From the NCBI GenBank assembly GCA_002221725.1, contig NJFT01000010.1, positions 1-64,000 on the forward strand: a stretch of DNA of 64,000 nucleotides. Reading direction: 5' to 3'. The translations under genes were made by a program, and so were the position numbers. Of the stretch, positions 11,313 through 22,614 are shown in pieces. Origin of the DNA: Scedosporium boydii. Taxonomy: Eukaryota; Ascomycota; Sordariomycetes; Microascales; Microascaceae. Under the pieces are notes generated by a model, which saw nothing but the letters and a program-made list of their open reading frames with translations, had not been told where the DNA came from and searched no databases. Positions within the stretch are counted from its first letter, which is position 1; every line of letters starts with the position of its first letter.

Positions 11313-11876
11313 TTGGACCTGAGGTCACTAGTATTATGCACTCTCGGTATCTGTTCTTTCTGGGATGGAGAAATCTCGAAGAGGAGCGCTTTTGCCGGTT
11401 TAATTTTAGCGGTCGTGAAGAATTCTGGTTTCGATTTCAATGCTGAGTGTTGGCTGAAGCGGAACCACTTCCTTGAGAGTCATAATAGTCCGGCCCTCTT
11501 GATACGCAAATCCAAGTTGGCATCCCGCAGATCCACGTTTAATGAGTCTCCGCTCATCCAATGCTTTGCATTGATAAATTTTGCTAAATGCTGGTGAGAT
11601 GTGCTTCATGGCGGAAGACTGTTTAACGCGATCCCAGACTTGAGCATGCGCAAGTCAATGTTATTTAGCGTTTACGTCAGCGAAAACTCCCGGCAACAAT
11701 GAAGCCGACAACGGAGACTGACCTTGTCCACCACATTTAACTCTCGAATTTTTCGGTTCTCAACAGCTTCAACGGCACCAGCCGAGAGCTTTGATCGTCA
11801 TGCGGTTTAGCGGCTTGAATATTTTTCTGACACCCCACCTCTTTAAGCCACCATCCCCTGTGCAACACAACCCGCA
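11313..11876. other. Intergenic spacer
   Basis: Holds the 3' end of the aldo-keto reductase unit and the presumed promoter of the Zn2Cys6 gene that follows on the same strand. No gene is seen. Confidence 0.45.
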
Positions 11877-13148
11877 ATGAGATCTGCAAGATATTCAGCA
11901 TCCCGCCAAAAGGCCTGCCAGCAATGTGCAGGTGCAAAAGTCAAGTGCGATCGAAAGTCGGAATGCTGCTCCCGCTGCCAACAACGGGGTTTATCATGCA
12001 TCTACCCTCGGAATCAATATTTGCCTGTCCCCGCCCAGGAATCGATGGAGGCACATGGAGTTGGTGAAGCGACAACTCCATCAAATGACTCCCTGACCCT
12101 AGTTCCATCAGTCGTCAGTCCTGGCGCGTTGCTAGGAAATGCTGAACTTAATATTACTGTGTCTTCCATAAAACAGACATTGCCGCTTCCTCCGAGCGAT
12201 CCAGTTGTCGCGGTTCCGGAGTCTCGGAGTCAAGATGATCTCGACTTCTCGAATCTGGAGCTGATATGCCCCATAGATCCTGAAGGCATCGCCAACCGTT
12301 GGCTGAACAATTTCATCCCGGTTCCAGGGCAGACCACCAAAGAATATCCCCACGTCATATTGCCATTCATTCACCATATCTTCAAATCATACGTCGATTT
12401 GACAGTACGCGGCCACGGCATCCCACCATTTGTTCACCGTTTACAGTTGACCATGGATGAGAACCTACCGCTCTCTATTTGCTTATCAGTTATTCGCATC
12501 TGCAACGAGCCGCTTCGAGGGAGTGAAGAAGTTGTGGTCGAAGTGCTACATAGAGAGATGGCCAAGATATACGAACAACATTCCAGCTATGACGACATGA
12601 GTCTTCTCGCCGCTTTTCAATCATATCTCATCTACGCGATGGTCCTATTCTTCCGGGCCGGTCAAGACTCTACTTCATTCCTCCGCGAAGTTATAATGAA
12701 TCTCCAGGAGCTTGCGTGTTCAAGTTGTCGGCTGGGCCTCGTGTGTTTGGCGGAAGAGCGAGGAGCTCGCCCCAGATGGGAGGACTGGATAGTTGCGGAA
12801 GCAAAGCGGAGAACCCTCTACACCATGAACCTCCTCGACAGTCTCCTTCTGACGCAGAATGGTCTGCCGACTTACATGAGCAATGAACTAAAAGGGTTGC
12901 TAGTGCCTGGAAACGGACCTCTCTGGGAGGCTACAACCAGACGAGATTGGATGGCCAAATACAATATTCTGCTAGTGAACTGGCAGGGTGAAGACCTCCT
13001 TCGAATTCAGGAGCTCTGGCCGGTTCCTGAAGATTTTAGCGAAGCCCAAAAGGCGGCTAGACGTCGAAGGATCGATATGTGGCTAGAAAGTATCGATGCC
13101 TTTGGAACTCTGATTTATGCAATAACGAGCTGTACTCATGGTGCCTGA
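11877..13148 (+). CDS. Zn(II)2Cys6 transcription factor
   Basis: A single open frame of 423 residues. Residues about 14-43 form the binuclear zinc cluster: CQQCAGAKVKCDRKSECCSR, then CQQRGLSC, the spacing of Gal4-type DNA-binding domains. A Ser/Pro-rich linker follows, then a C-terminal helical region (for example LLAAFQSYLIYAMVLFFRAG) like that of fungal-specific regulators lacking a full middle homology region. It lies between the aldo-keto reductase and a DHA1 transporter, all on the plus strand, so it may regulate this small group; that is inference. It is shorter than many Zn2Cys6 proteins, and a final intron past 13148 cannot be excluded. Confidence 0.88.
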   Translation: MRSARYSASRQKACQQCAGAKVKCDRKSECCSRCQQRGLSCIYPRNQYLPVPAQESMEAHGVGEATTPSNDSLTLVPSVVSPGALLGNAELNITVSSIKQTLPLPPSDPVVAVPESRSQDDLDFSNLELICPIDPEGIANRWLNNFIPVPGQTTKEYPHVILPFIHHIFKSYVDLTVRGHGIPPFVHRLQLTMDENLPLSICLSVIRICNEPLRGSEEVVVEVLHREMAKIYEQHSSYDDMSLLAAFQSYLIYAMVLFFRAGQDSTSFLREVIMNLQELACSSCRLGLVCLAEERGARPRWEDWIVAEAKRRTLYTMNLLDSLLLTQNGLPTYMSNELKGLLVPGNGPLWEATTRRDWMAKYNILLVNWQGEDLLRIQELWPVPEDFSEAQKAARRRRIDMWLESIDAFGTLIYAITSCTHGA

Positions 13149-13508
13149 TTTCAAGACCAAAAGGAACAGGGAATACTTCGTATTTCGCCATGCATCTAGA
13201 CCCGACCTTGCCGGTGCGTGCAGCGCACGGTGGCCTCAACTCCGCCTGAACACAATTCCCGACTCGCTCCTCGTGAGGTGCCCAGCCCCGATTCCGGGCC
13301 TCGGTTGTAATAAGAGCCTTAGGATTGGAGCTTCACCATCTCAACTCCGATAATTTGTGGGGCTCAACTCCGAAATGCTGCCGCATATCCGATTTTGGCA
13401 AGTCTCCACATGGCCTGTAAGGTATTTAAAAACCAGTGTTAATACCATTCATTGTATGCTTCACCGGGATCAGCCAAAGATGAATCGTCGAGTGTCAAAA
13501 GCTGGAAA
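13149..13508. other. Intergenic spacer
   Basis: Short promoter-sized gap between the regulator and the DHA1 transporter. An in-frame upstream ATG at 13452 gives a 19-residue extension of the transporter without family support. Confidence 0.4.
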
Positions 13509-15167
13509 ATGGCGGAGGAGGATAAGAGCAGCGAAAGGGGTGTCAATTCCTCCACCCTCACGATCTCGCAGGCCGAGTCGGATCAATTATACACAATCTT
13601 CGACAAACGGCAAAAGATTATCATCGTTTTTGTAGTATCAACCGCTGCCACCTGTAAGTCTACTTCTGATCCTTCTCAAAAGGGGAACGGATACACAAGT
13701 CTTAAAAGCAGGGATGCTGACCCGAGAATCAACGCTCAAGTCTCCGGCTTCTCTTCCAACATCTACTTCCCGTCTCTCCCCACAGTTGCCGACGACCTAA
13801 ACGTCTCCGTCGAGCTTCTCAATCTTACAGTTACGACATATCTCATCTTCCAAGGCCTAGCACCAAGCCTCTGGGGCCCCATATCCGATGTCAAGGGACG
13901 GCGGGTCACGTATTGCTGCACATTTCTCGTATTCTTGGGGGCCTGCATTGGGCTTGCAGAGACCAAGAACTACGCGACTTTGATGGTTTTACGATGTCTA
14001 CAAAGTACGGGAAGCGCCAGCACGATAGCCATCGGGTCCGGAGTGATTGGGGACATCACCACTCGTGAAGAGCGCGGTGGGTTGATGGGCATCTTCCAAG
14101 CTGGTCTCCTTACGCCCGTTGCCGTGGGACCGATAATTGGAGGTGCTTTATCGGACGCTTTTGGATGGAGGAGTGTATTTTGGTTCCTGGCCATTTACTG
14201 TGGAGTCTTTCTCCTGTTTCTAGTCGCCCTTCTCCCGGAGACTTTGAGATCCGTGGTTGGCAATGGCTCCAGAGTCCCATCGAATCTATTGGCAAAGTAT
14301 CCTCTGCGCTTCTACCAGCGAAGTACAACAACCCAGTGGTCTTCTGAGACACCAGAAAAAACGCCGTTTCCTGCCTCGAAAAACGTCGACGTCGCAGGGC
14401 CTCTCCGGATCCTCACCACGAAATACGCGGCGCCGATAATTATCTTTGTCGCCGTGTACTACGCCATCTGGCAGATGGAGGTCACTGCGCTATCCAGTCT
14501 CTTCAAAGACAAGTACGGCCTTTCGGACACCCAGATAGGTTTGACATATATAGCCAATGGTGTCGGGTCCATGGTTGGCACGCTCATCACGGGAAAGATT
14601 CAGGACTTTGATTATCACAGGATGCACGCCAAGCTCGAGCATCTCGGCCGCTCGACTGGTGCCGAGGACTTCCCCATTGAGAAGGCTCGCCTTCGCGTGG
14701 TCCCAATCTTCTCCCTATTGCAGTGCATCTCCGTCGCCCTTTTCGGATGGACGACGCAGTTTCCTCGCCAGGTTCATATCGCTGTCCCAATAGTGTCCAC
14801 TTTCATCACGGGATGGACCGCTGTTTCGATGGTATCACTCGTCATGACCTACCTAATCGACATATTCCCCGACCGAGGGGCGGCGGCAAGTGCCAGCGTT
14901 AACCTCGCAAGATGTCTCTTCGCCGCGGCTGGCACCAGTTTTGTGATGCCGATGGTGAATTCCATCGGCGTCGGCTGGGCTTTCACGGTATGTGTTGGGT
15001 TGCAGCTCGTCGCTACGCTGGCAGCTGGTATCCAGTGGAAGTTTGCTGGCGCTTGGAGAGCTGAGGAGGAAAAGAAAAGGAACAATAGGAACTCGAGCAT
15101 AGAGGCGCAGGAGGAGAGTGAAGAATCGCCCACGCCCTCAGATGGAATCCTCGGAAGGGCCGCCTAG
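13509..15167 (+). CDS. MFS transporter, DHA1 (drug:H+ antiporter-1) family
   Basis: Exons 13509-13653 and 13741-15167 encode 523 residues. The 87-bp intron is a multiple of three with no stop, so retained-intron reading is also open, but splicing gives the expected STAATFSGFSSNIYFPSLP across the first membrane helix. The TM2-3 loop motif is WGPISDVKGRR. TM5 carries the antiporter-type stretch GLLTPVAVGPIIGGALSDAFG, followed by LPETLR at the start of the central loop. About twelve membrane segments are visible. The closest character is the Qdr-type multidrug and small-molecule exporters of fungi. The start at 13509 is chosen because homology-like sequence begins there. Neighbouring reductases and regulator suggest a detoxification role. 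Confidence 0.88.
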   Translation: MAEEDKSSERGVNSSTLTISQAESDQLYTIFDKRQKIIIVFVVSTAATCKSTSDPSQKGNGYTSLKSRDADPRINAQVSGFSSNIYFPSLPTVADDLNVSVELLNLTVTTYLIFQGLAPSLWGPISDVKGRRVTYCCTFLVFLGACIGLAETKNYATLMVLRCLQSTGSASTIAIGSGVIGDITTREERGGLMGIFQAGLLTPVAVGPIIGGALSDAFGWRSVFWFLAIYCGVFLLFLVALLPETLRSVVGNGSRVPSNLLAKYPLRFYQRSTTTQWSSETPEKTPFPASKNVDVAGPLRILTTKYAAPIIIFVAVYYAIWQMEVTALSSLFKDKYGLSDTQIGLTYIANGVGSMVGTLITGKIQDFDYHRMHAKLEHLGRSTGAEDFPIEKARLRVVPIFSLLQCISVALFGWTTQFPRQVHIAVPIVSTFITGWTAVSMVSLVMTYLIDIFPDRGAAASASVNLARCLFAAAGTSFVMPMVNSIGVGWAFTVCVGLQLVATLAAGIQWKFAGAWRAEEEKKRNNRNSSIEAQEESEESPTPSDGILGRAA

Positions 15168-15542
15168 AAATAAAATGGGTCACAAGAGTCACAACATGCT
15201 ACTCTCGGTAAGAGCCGAGCTGAATTCTCAATTCCAATAACTCTGGAAAGAGTTAAAAAAAATCCTCTCTTTATATCTCCTAATAGACTGTAAATTAATT
15301 TTAGGGACGGGTCACGTACCAGTAGTACTTGCCATGAGGTGTTAAAAACGTTCTCAATCCCAATAGCGTCGATGACATTCGCCATACTCGCACCCGCAAC
15401 TGGAACGACGTTCATGTCGGACAGGTTTGAACTGACGTTTCTGCTTCGAAGGTGGCCACCTATGTCACGTTTCCGGTACTGACGACATTTCCAGGCATTT
15501 AGCGAATTTTGCTTTCTTTTCTCTCAGTGCGGCAAACGATTA
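15168..15542. other. Convergent intergenic region
   Basis: Lies between the 3' ends of the DHA1 transporter (+) and the FKBP gene (-). A frame at 15164-15415 has no family signature. Only 3' untranslated sequence is expected. Confidence 0.45.
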
Positions 15543-16220
15543 CTATTCTTCCTCCGCATCCTTGATATCCATCAATTCGGTCTCAAATACTAGGAAAAGG
15601 GGGTTGAGATTAGCGACCGGTCAAGAGTGGGAGAGCCTAGCTTCAGAAACTCACTAAGAGTAGATTTTGCGGGAATAGGGCCAACAGCTTCGTTACCATA
15701 CGCGAGACCGGGTGCAATAGTCAAAGTCCTATGCTAATTAGCAAAATCGCTCCCTTCACATGCCTTTTCCGGAGATGTGAGATGCGGGCCGATCTTACCT
15801 GCGTTCACCGACACACATGTCCAGAAGCCCGAGATCCCATCTATGTCAAGTTAGGGAATGTAATCGGGCATCTACCAGTGTGGACAAGATGCCACTCACC
15901 CTCTAATCACGTAGCCTTCACCGAGGGTAAAGCTGAAAGGGTGTGCTCCATCCGCGTGGTAGCCTTTTTGTCGCGTCAGTCTTTCTGTCCTTTCGCCTGA
16001 AGCAAACATGCGCACAATAAAGCGGAAAGGTGTACATACTGGAATCGAATTGCTCTCCAGTAGTCAAAGTTCCATTATAGTTGACAGAGACGTTATCTCC
16101 AGCATGGGATTTTCTGGCGCAGCTGACAATGTTGGTGATGTCGATTTTGAGACTCGAATCTTGTGCGTTCGTGAGATCAACAGCAAGGAGTGAGAGGGAC
16201 AGGAGGATCGTGAGAAACAT
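15543..16220 (-). CDS. FKBP-type peptidyl-prolyl isomerase with signal peptide
   Basis: Five exons (16220-16040, 15963-15900, 15840-15799, 15728-15655, 15589-15543) give 135 residues. A hydrophobic signal peptide (MFLTILLSLSLLAVDLTNAQ) is followed by one FKBP domain. Diagnostic elements are VSVNYNGTLTTGEQFDSS, PFSFTLGEGYVIRGWDLGLL, DMCVGERRTLTIAPGLAYGN and STLIFETELMDI. The enzyme interconverts cis and trans X-Pro peptide bonds and would bind FK506. The leader suggests the secretory pathway, as in FKBP2/FKB2-type proteins. The C-terminus DAEEE is acidic, and no clear HDEL-type retention signal is seen. All splice sites are GT-AG with introns of 59-76 bp. Confidence 0.92.
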
Positions 16221-16970
16221 GGCGGTTATATTTCAAAGCGTTCTCGAGATATCCGTAGCTAGATTTCTCCCTTGAACACTCTCACAAGATAAAATAAGAC
16301 AGGCGAAGGTCGAGGAGAGGGAGGCTCTTCCCTCATGTATATTTATGGAGGATCTCTAAGAGATTCTTCATTCAGGCTGAAAAACAAAATTGTGCGGCGA
16401 TCCTGAAGGAGCTGCCACATACATGTAACGATGTGCCGAGCATTTTTGCCATAGTGCACTCTATGTTAAACGATATAGAGAGTACGCCAGGCGGGCCATT
16501 TAGATTGAGTTGCGGTGGCATATCCGCTTCCCTAGTTTTGCAAGCCCAATAAAGCGTTAACGCACAATCCATGCCGAGATGCACTCCATCAATGATAGAG
16601 AATTCGAAGCAATAAATCTCGCTGTGGCATGGCGTCACTTCCCATCTTGTGGTGTTATAATGTCACTCCCCCAGCAAGACTTGTGCGAGGATATCGGTTA
16701 TTAAAACTCACGATCTGGTTCACACTCCGGCAATGAAAAGCGAATTCGATTGACCTGCATTCAATTTTATCCTGTTATCGAAGTAAGAGCGCCAGGCAGC
16801 GGGTTTACGACGGACACCCCGTCAAAAAAGAGAGGGAAAAAAGTACGAAGACGAAGTGAAGCTAATAAACACAGTCCCCCATATTATGTCCTACTCTCAT
16901 CCTTCCATGCCTCAAGGGCTAATGAGAGATATGCGTTCGAAACGAATCAACAGTTTCTGCCTCCAGCCAA
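16221..16970. other. Intergenic region
   Basis: Upstream of the FKBP start and downstream of the chromate transporter stop, both on the minus strand. A frame at 16372-16638 lacks any family signature. The FKBP promoter is expected in the part nearest 16221. Confidence 0.45.
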
Positions 16971-18679
16971 CTATCCCGAAACAACACCATACCAAATCAG
17001 TCCCATCACGGCGCCGGCGATAATGGCGACCGGAGGGCTCACACCAAACCAGTAACCACCGACATAGCTCGTCGCCGTGATGACAACCATCCATGGCTCC
17101 AAGGCAAGGCTAGTGCCCTGTTGATATCCTTCATCCATATATCCGATCTGCCACAGGCGATAAACGGCAGTATAGATGAGACCAACAGCTGCAGCATTGA
17201 CGCCACGCAGCATGGACTTGACCCATCTCAGCCCGCGAATGGCGCTCCAGACACCCATGGTTCCATGTACCGTGATGAGACCGGGGGCAAAGATTCCAAT
17301 GAAACCCAGTAGCGCTCCGAGGGCCGAGTTGTATCCTCCGTTGATGGCAGTCAGGGACCCGAGATATACTGCAAAGTTGAAGTTTGGACCCGGGAAGCTT
17401 TGCTGAATGGCGAGCCCGATCAGGAAATCTCGAGCACTAACCCAGTTCTCCGCGACGACATATTCACGGAGGAGGGGAATAACGACGGGACCACCGCCAA
17501 AGATAATGGTTCCGGCGAGGTACATGTTGGCGAAGAAGCTGAACAGGAGAGACTTGCCGGAAAGAACACCGCGCAATACCATGATTGCGATGAAGGTGAG
17601 GAAAAAGAAGGCAATTAAGCCGACGCCGAATTGCCACGAAAAATTGAGAATGCGCTCTTGAGGAACTACGCGGGGTTCTCGTTCAGCGGCGGAGGATGGC
17701 TCTTTATTTTGTTGGTCTTGCGTCTCAGAAGCCTGATTCTTCCCGTTAACTTGGCTCTCTTGTGTCATTTCCATGTTCTCTTCCTCGACGGGTCGGTTAC
17801 GTTTGCGGAGATTGCGAACCCAGGTAACGACCGCGGTGACAGGCCCGTGAAGCCATCGGAAATCATGGATGATGGTGGTGATTCCGGCGAGGAACATGAG
17901 GACCGGGAAATACCACAGCGCATTGTACAGAATTCCGGCGGCGGCGCCGAGAAATACGAGAATCCGGGTTAGTTTGTCAGTGATGGCTTTTTCGGAGAGC
18001 TGAACGGCGGCGAGGGCGATGATTCCGACGGTCGAAGCGTTCAGCCCGGAGAGGAGGGCATAGGCAGGTCGCGGAAGGGAGTCGCCGATGTTCGATACGC
18101 CGATGGAGAGGCCGTACATTGCCAATGCGCCGGGCAAGCTGAACACGGTTCACCGGGGTTAGCTCAATGGGCGGGATGTCCGCGTTGTGCCGAGGAACCT
18201 ACCTCCACATGAGAAATCCAAGGGAGGCTGGAAGAAAGCCGTCATGGATGAGGTTGATGCAGTAATGCATCTTGGTGCTGCCAGGGCCTGAAAAGGCCTG
18301 GCAAACGCTGAAGAGTTCCTGGTACTGTTCATGCTGTCAATATTCCGCCATATCCCCTCTGTAGGAGAGAACCGTCATCTTACCACTTGCTCGTCGATCC
18401 ATTTCAGCTTGGCTACAAACCTGTCATGGAACTAAAATCGGAGCTCGGTTAGCGGCAACCAGAGCGGCGGGAGCTGCAGGTCTGTGGGGGGTCCATGGCG
18501 TCTCTTCCTGCGGTTGGCAGGGAAAGAATAACAATGACAGACACACTCACGATCTTGAAGTGGACTGGAGGTCCTCCAAAAGACGTGAAGCCGAGATAAT
18601 AATTCTGGCGGATTGTGTTCCAGAATCTCTCGCTCATGTCTGCTGGAGACCAGCTGAACCAGTTCGTTTTGACACCCAT
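16971..18679 (-). CDS. Chromate ion transporter (CHR family)
   Basis: Four exons (18679-18551, 18431-18384, 18324-18203, 18138-16971) give 488 residues. Two homologous CHR halves are present. The first has YYLGFTSFGGPPVHFKIFHD and SVCQAFSGPGSTKM. The second has LAGTIIFGGGPVVIPLLREY and IQQSFPGPNFNFAVYLGS. The FGG-P and FPGP/FSGPGS motifs are the signature of CHR permeases. About ten hydrophobic segments are visible, with a charged cytoplasmic linker (about residues 205-260) between halves. Family members export chromate or move sulfate-like oxyanions. The plasma membrane is the likely site. Confidence 0.93.
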
Positions 18680-20207
18680 ATCGACGGGTGTATTTAAGGG
18701 TTTAATTCTTCTATTAATTTACAAGTTTAACTATCTCTAGGCTTGAGTGCATGCCAAGGTGTGACAGCGCGAAAAAACATCAAATTGATGTCGCCCAGTT
18801 AATGAGTCTTGAATCAAAACTCTGAAGCCTAAGTTGAGGAAATGTCCGCTCTCTTATTTATCTGCATTCCTGACCCAAGAAATGGTGACATATCAATGTT
18901 TCTTTGGGATTTAGAAACTTGTCCAATCAAATCAAGGAGGGAAAGCACGTGCGACCAATCGGATCATTCCAGTGACAGATTATTCGGTTGGGGAAATAAA
19001 GGAATCTCAACACCTGGAGTCAGCTGCGGTCAATCCACAAAGCTTTTGTTCTCGGTCTAGAATCTGGTCACGAGGAGAATTTCCTTGCTTCTGTCTTCGT
19101 CTTGGCCTTGCCGCAAATTCTCCCGGAATCAAGATCATAAGTCCTTTGATGTCTCTGGGATCTCTAATTGGAAGCAGACCAATACTCAGCCCCTCCGCAT
19201 CAATTATCTTTTACCTAATAATGCCTACTCGCTGATAAAGCAGGATCTCGTCGCGCAACAACTTATCGCCGTCATGATGGTGCTCACGAGGAAAAGAGGA
19301 CAAGATGAGCAATCTCACAGAGGGCATAAGCCGGGTGTAAGCAAAGGAGCATAGATAAGGGTAGCTTTGGCATTCTTCGCTAGCTGGACAGCTTTAGTCG
19401 TGCTCTGCCACCTCAGTTACATAATGGGTTAACCATAGTCGTACGTTGGTAGTACCGTTGCTGTATCCGGCGACCATATCCGGAACGTAGCCCGAGTGGC
19501 TCGGACCGCAGCTCCAGTTAAGCGCGGGAACGATTCTTCATTGTCCCGGTCCGGGGAGACTGTGCCTTGGGTTACGCACATTAGGTTCACAAGACACGGC
19601 AAACCATATATGTATCGGGTTTTGAAGAATTACGAATGTATGGAGACGCCCTGCGGTGTCCCGTATCCGGCAGTCGTGTCCTTTTCAAGATTTTCTTTCT
19701 AGATGCATCCTGTAGGTCATATCCGCCACCTTATCGAATGTTCCTGAAAGGCGGGGGGCTGAACAGGTTATGCTGTGTGTAGAATGTGGATCGACTGCCA
19801 ATCCCGGACCCCGAGTGAACGGAGGTTAAGGCGGGTGAATAGCTTCCAGGTATCACACCATCCCAAAGACAAACCGGACAAGTGAAGAGATCAGCCCTTG
19901 GCATTAACACAAGGCCTGAATGAAACCGGCATATGCGGCACGATCTGGGGCGTGCTGGCTTATCCTCGCCTCCGACGAGGGACTCATGTGTGACTGGAGG
20001 AAGGGCTTGCAGGCGCCGAGGGTATGGTTACTCCGAGTTGGCATCAGCCATTCTTTTTTTTTCACCGGGGTTAAACTTCTCGGGAAGGAGGATATAATGT
20101 ATCCTATCAGTTGCCTCATTTTCGCTATCGTGCATCATTCTTCATGTTTATCAGACATCCCCCATCCATTCCGTCTTTGGCGCAGCTTCCACTTTGAACG
20201 ATGAACC
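18680..20207. other. Gene-free region of 1.5 kb
   Basis: Upstream of the chromate transporter and downstream of a regulator, both on the minus strand. Several short frames (18842-19354, 19496-19702, 19920-20204) show no domain, signal peptide or plausible splicing. GTATCCGG-like words recur near 19456-19485. No gene is supported. Confidence 0.45.
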
Positions 20208-21568
20208 TTAGTGCTGCTGGCCATTGACAGACTGGGTAGTAGATTCCCTCCTCTGGGCAGGCGCATGCGGCACATTCTGGGTCTGCTCTGAAAGCAACGC
20301 GCAGGCGTTATACCGCGTCTGGAAGAAATTCGCCACATCAGCCGACCTCTTCTGGAACTCCTCCTCTAAGCCCCCTAAGTTATTGCACACAGAGTTACCA
20401 GCAGGGCCGAGGGCCTGCAGGGCGGCCGTCATTTCGCGGAAAGCAGCGCGGGGTCTCGTCTGGGCGATTTCGCGGATCTCGCGGAGGCGGTTCTCGACTG
20501 CTTCGAGGACATTGACGTAGACTAGGCTCGTGTTGGGCGGGGCGTTACCAGCGGGGACCTTGCGCATCCAGGCGACGTATTCGGCTACCGCTAAAGACAT
20601 GCCGGCGATCTCGGCTTGGCTGTGGAACACCGCCGAGGAGAACTCGGCCAGTTGTGTAGCGATGGCGTTACCGATGTCGTCGTTTGTTTTGGCTCCCTGA
20701 CTTATTGCCGCCGTCGCCGGGTCGTGTGTCGTGGAGGAAGACCGATTTGCAGTGCTACCACCCGGCGAGGATAAGGCGGTTACATCTACATGTATGTATC
20801 CTTGGCCGTGTTGGCTTTGACTCTCGGCTTGGAAGCGGGCGAATTCTCCCTCTCCGTTGCTGCTGTGGTTTCCTACTTCTTCGTCACCGCCCAGATGCAT
20901 CGGCTCGCCTCTTTCCACCGTTGGGCGCGGACTGCCGATCGACTGTAACGAATCCAGGAAGTCGTTGTTCAACGGGCCGAGAGACGTAGGGTTGTGCGCG
21001 TGGTAATTTAGGGACGGGTAACCGCCGGACTGAGTCGAAGGGGGGGCACCGTTAGCTGTCGAGGAAGCGAAGGAAGGGAGGGGGCAGTGGAATGCTGCGG
21101 GTCCGGAGAAGTCGCCGTTCGATGACCACGTCGTCGCAATGGTACTGTAGGAAGGCGGCGATCGGGGTGCCACGACGGCAGCGGTGGCGGAATTGTTATT
21201 CGCCTGGGTCATCCTCGCAATTCGGGCTTCTGCTTCGTCTATGCATTTTTATTTTTGTACTCGCAATACGTGCGAGTCCCAAATGTTAGCAACTTTCTTC
21301 GGCATTCGCCTCGGCCTCAAAATGAAGGGGTGGTGTGAAATGGGAGAGAGGGAAGGGGTGAGGGAGTATTGGGCATCTTCGTACACAGGCGCTTTTGCAG
21401 TGCCTCAACGGTTTGGGTGAGATCAGCTCTGCTGGGCCGTTGGGTGGGGAGGTAGATGCACTCCTCCCCAGCCCTCCGGCACTTCTGGCACGACGGTTGT
21501 TCCCCGTCACACCGCACCTTGCGATCGCGACAGTGTTTGCATGCCGTGTGCCGCGAACTTCCATTCAT
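20208..21568 (-). CDS. Zn(II)2Cys6 DNA-binding protein
   Basis: Exons 21568-21385 and 21238-20208 (intron 146 bp) encode 404 residues. The zinc cluster is at residues 9-37: CKHCRDRKVRCDGEQPSCQK then CRRAGEECIY. It is followed by a short heptad-like TQTVEALQKRL that continues across the intron into YEAEARIARM, a likely coiled-coil dimerisation element. The remainder is Ser/Gly/Pro-rich and then helical (residues about 225-380), without the usual fungal-TF middle homology domain. The start at 21568 is chosen because the upstream 51 residues look like translated leader. The target genes are unknown. Confidence 0.88.
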
Positions 21569-22614
21569 TTTCACTACAAAAGTCTTGGTTTTCCTTTGAT
21601 TTTTCGAGTTCTTCGTTTCCCTGTGGCTAACGCGCCCTCGCGACAGTTGATAGACGGAGGCTAGTAGCGGTGTTGGCAGTGGAGGAGCGTTCAAGCTGCC
21701 TTCGTATTTGCTCTCTTTCAAGTCGTCTTGTTTGTCAAACGAGGTCGCGTGGGGTATGTGGCGAGTATCGCTGAAGCCTTAAGGATTGTAGGTCTGGTGC
21801 GTTACCGCGCCTCAGCAGCATGAGGAGGCTTCGCTGTTTGCGACAAGGACGGAGAACTGCGAGTGTGTGAGATCGTGCGCAAGTGAGAGGAATCACAGAG
21901 GCGAAGAAGTGTCAATTAAGCAGAGCGGTTTGTACCAAGCGTATTATGACTTATCGTCCTCAGAGCTACTCCGACCTCCTGTGCTTTTCACATTTCTCTT
22001 TAGGGGACCTCTAAGACCGCTGTACTGCTGGATGCCTGGCAATCCCTGTTAGCACGTCAGCACGACAGTACCGACACAGGCCCCTGCCATCCCAGACATG
22101 GACTGGTTTAAACCGTACCGGGCTGCGTGGGGCCCATGTCTCTTGTCTATTGGCTAGGTTACCGGGAGGGGCCTCTTTTGATTCCGTTTCCGTCCCGTTT
22201 TGATGTCTACTTTGTAAGCTGGATTCGCCAGGAACGATTTCTATTTCTGCAGCAATAGGGCTCTTAAATGTGATTCACCCTGGTTCACCACTCTGGCCTC
22301 TCTGGCCGCTGGCCAGGCTTTTATAATGGCACTTTTCTGAAAACTCTGACCGCTCAAAATAAAATGGGCCTAGCGATCTACTAATCATGCCCTTCTTCGG
22401 ATTTCCTGATGTACGATTCTCGCGGCAACGCTGCAAATCGGGCCAATCTAGAGTTGAACTCTTACCGAGAACCCCCGGCGAGGCGTGGGTATATAAGCTT
22501 GGAACACTGAAAATGGAAAATTTCGTAATTTGTCTAGTTTTAGTTCTACCCGCCGCGGTAAAATCCCTACCTCGGCAGTGTACGACAACAAGTGGAACAA
22601 GGACGGGGAGATCG
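21569..22614. other. Gene-free region
   Basis: Promoter side of the Zn2Cys6 gene and 3' side of the 2EXR gene. Small frames here (21867-22052, 22275-22664) carry no recognisable domain. Nothing else is seen. Confidence 0.45.

Noticed and set aside
13452..13508. Upstream ATG as the DHA1 transporter start
   Set aside because: The extra 19 residues look like translated leader; the Met at 13509 begins the charged cytoplasmic N-terminus.
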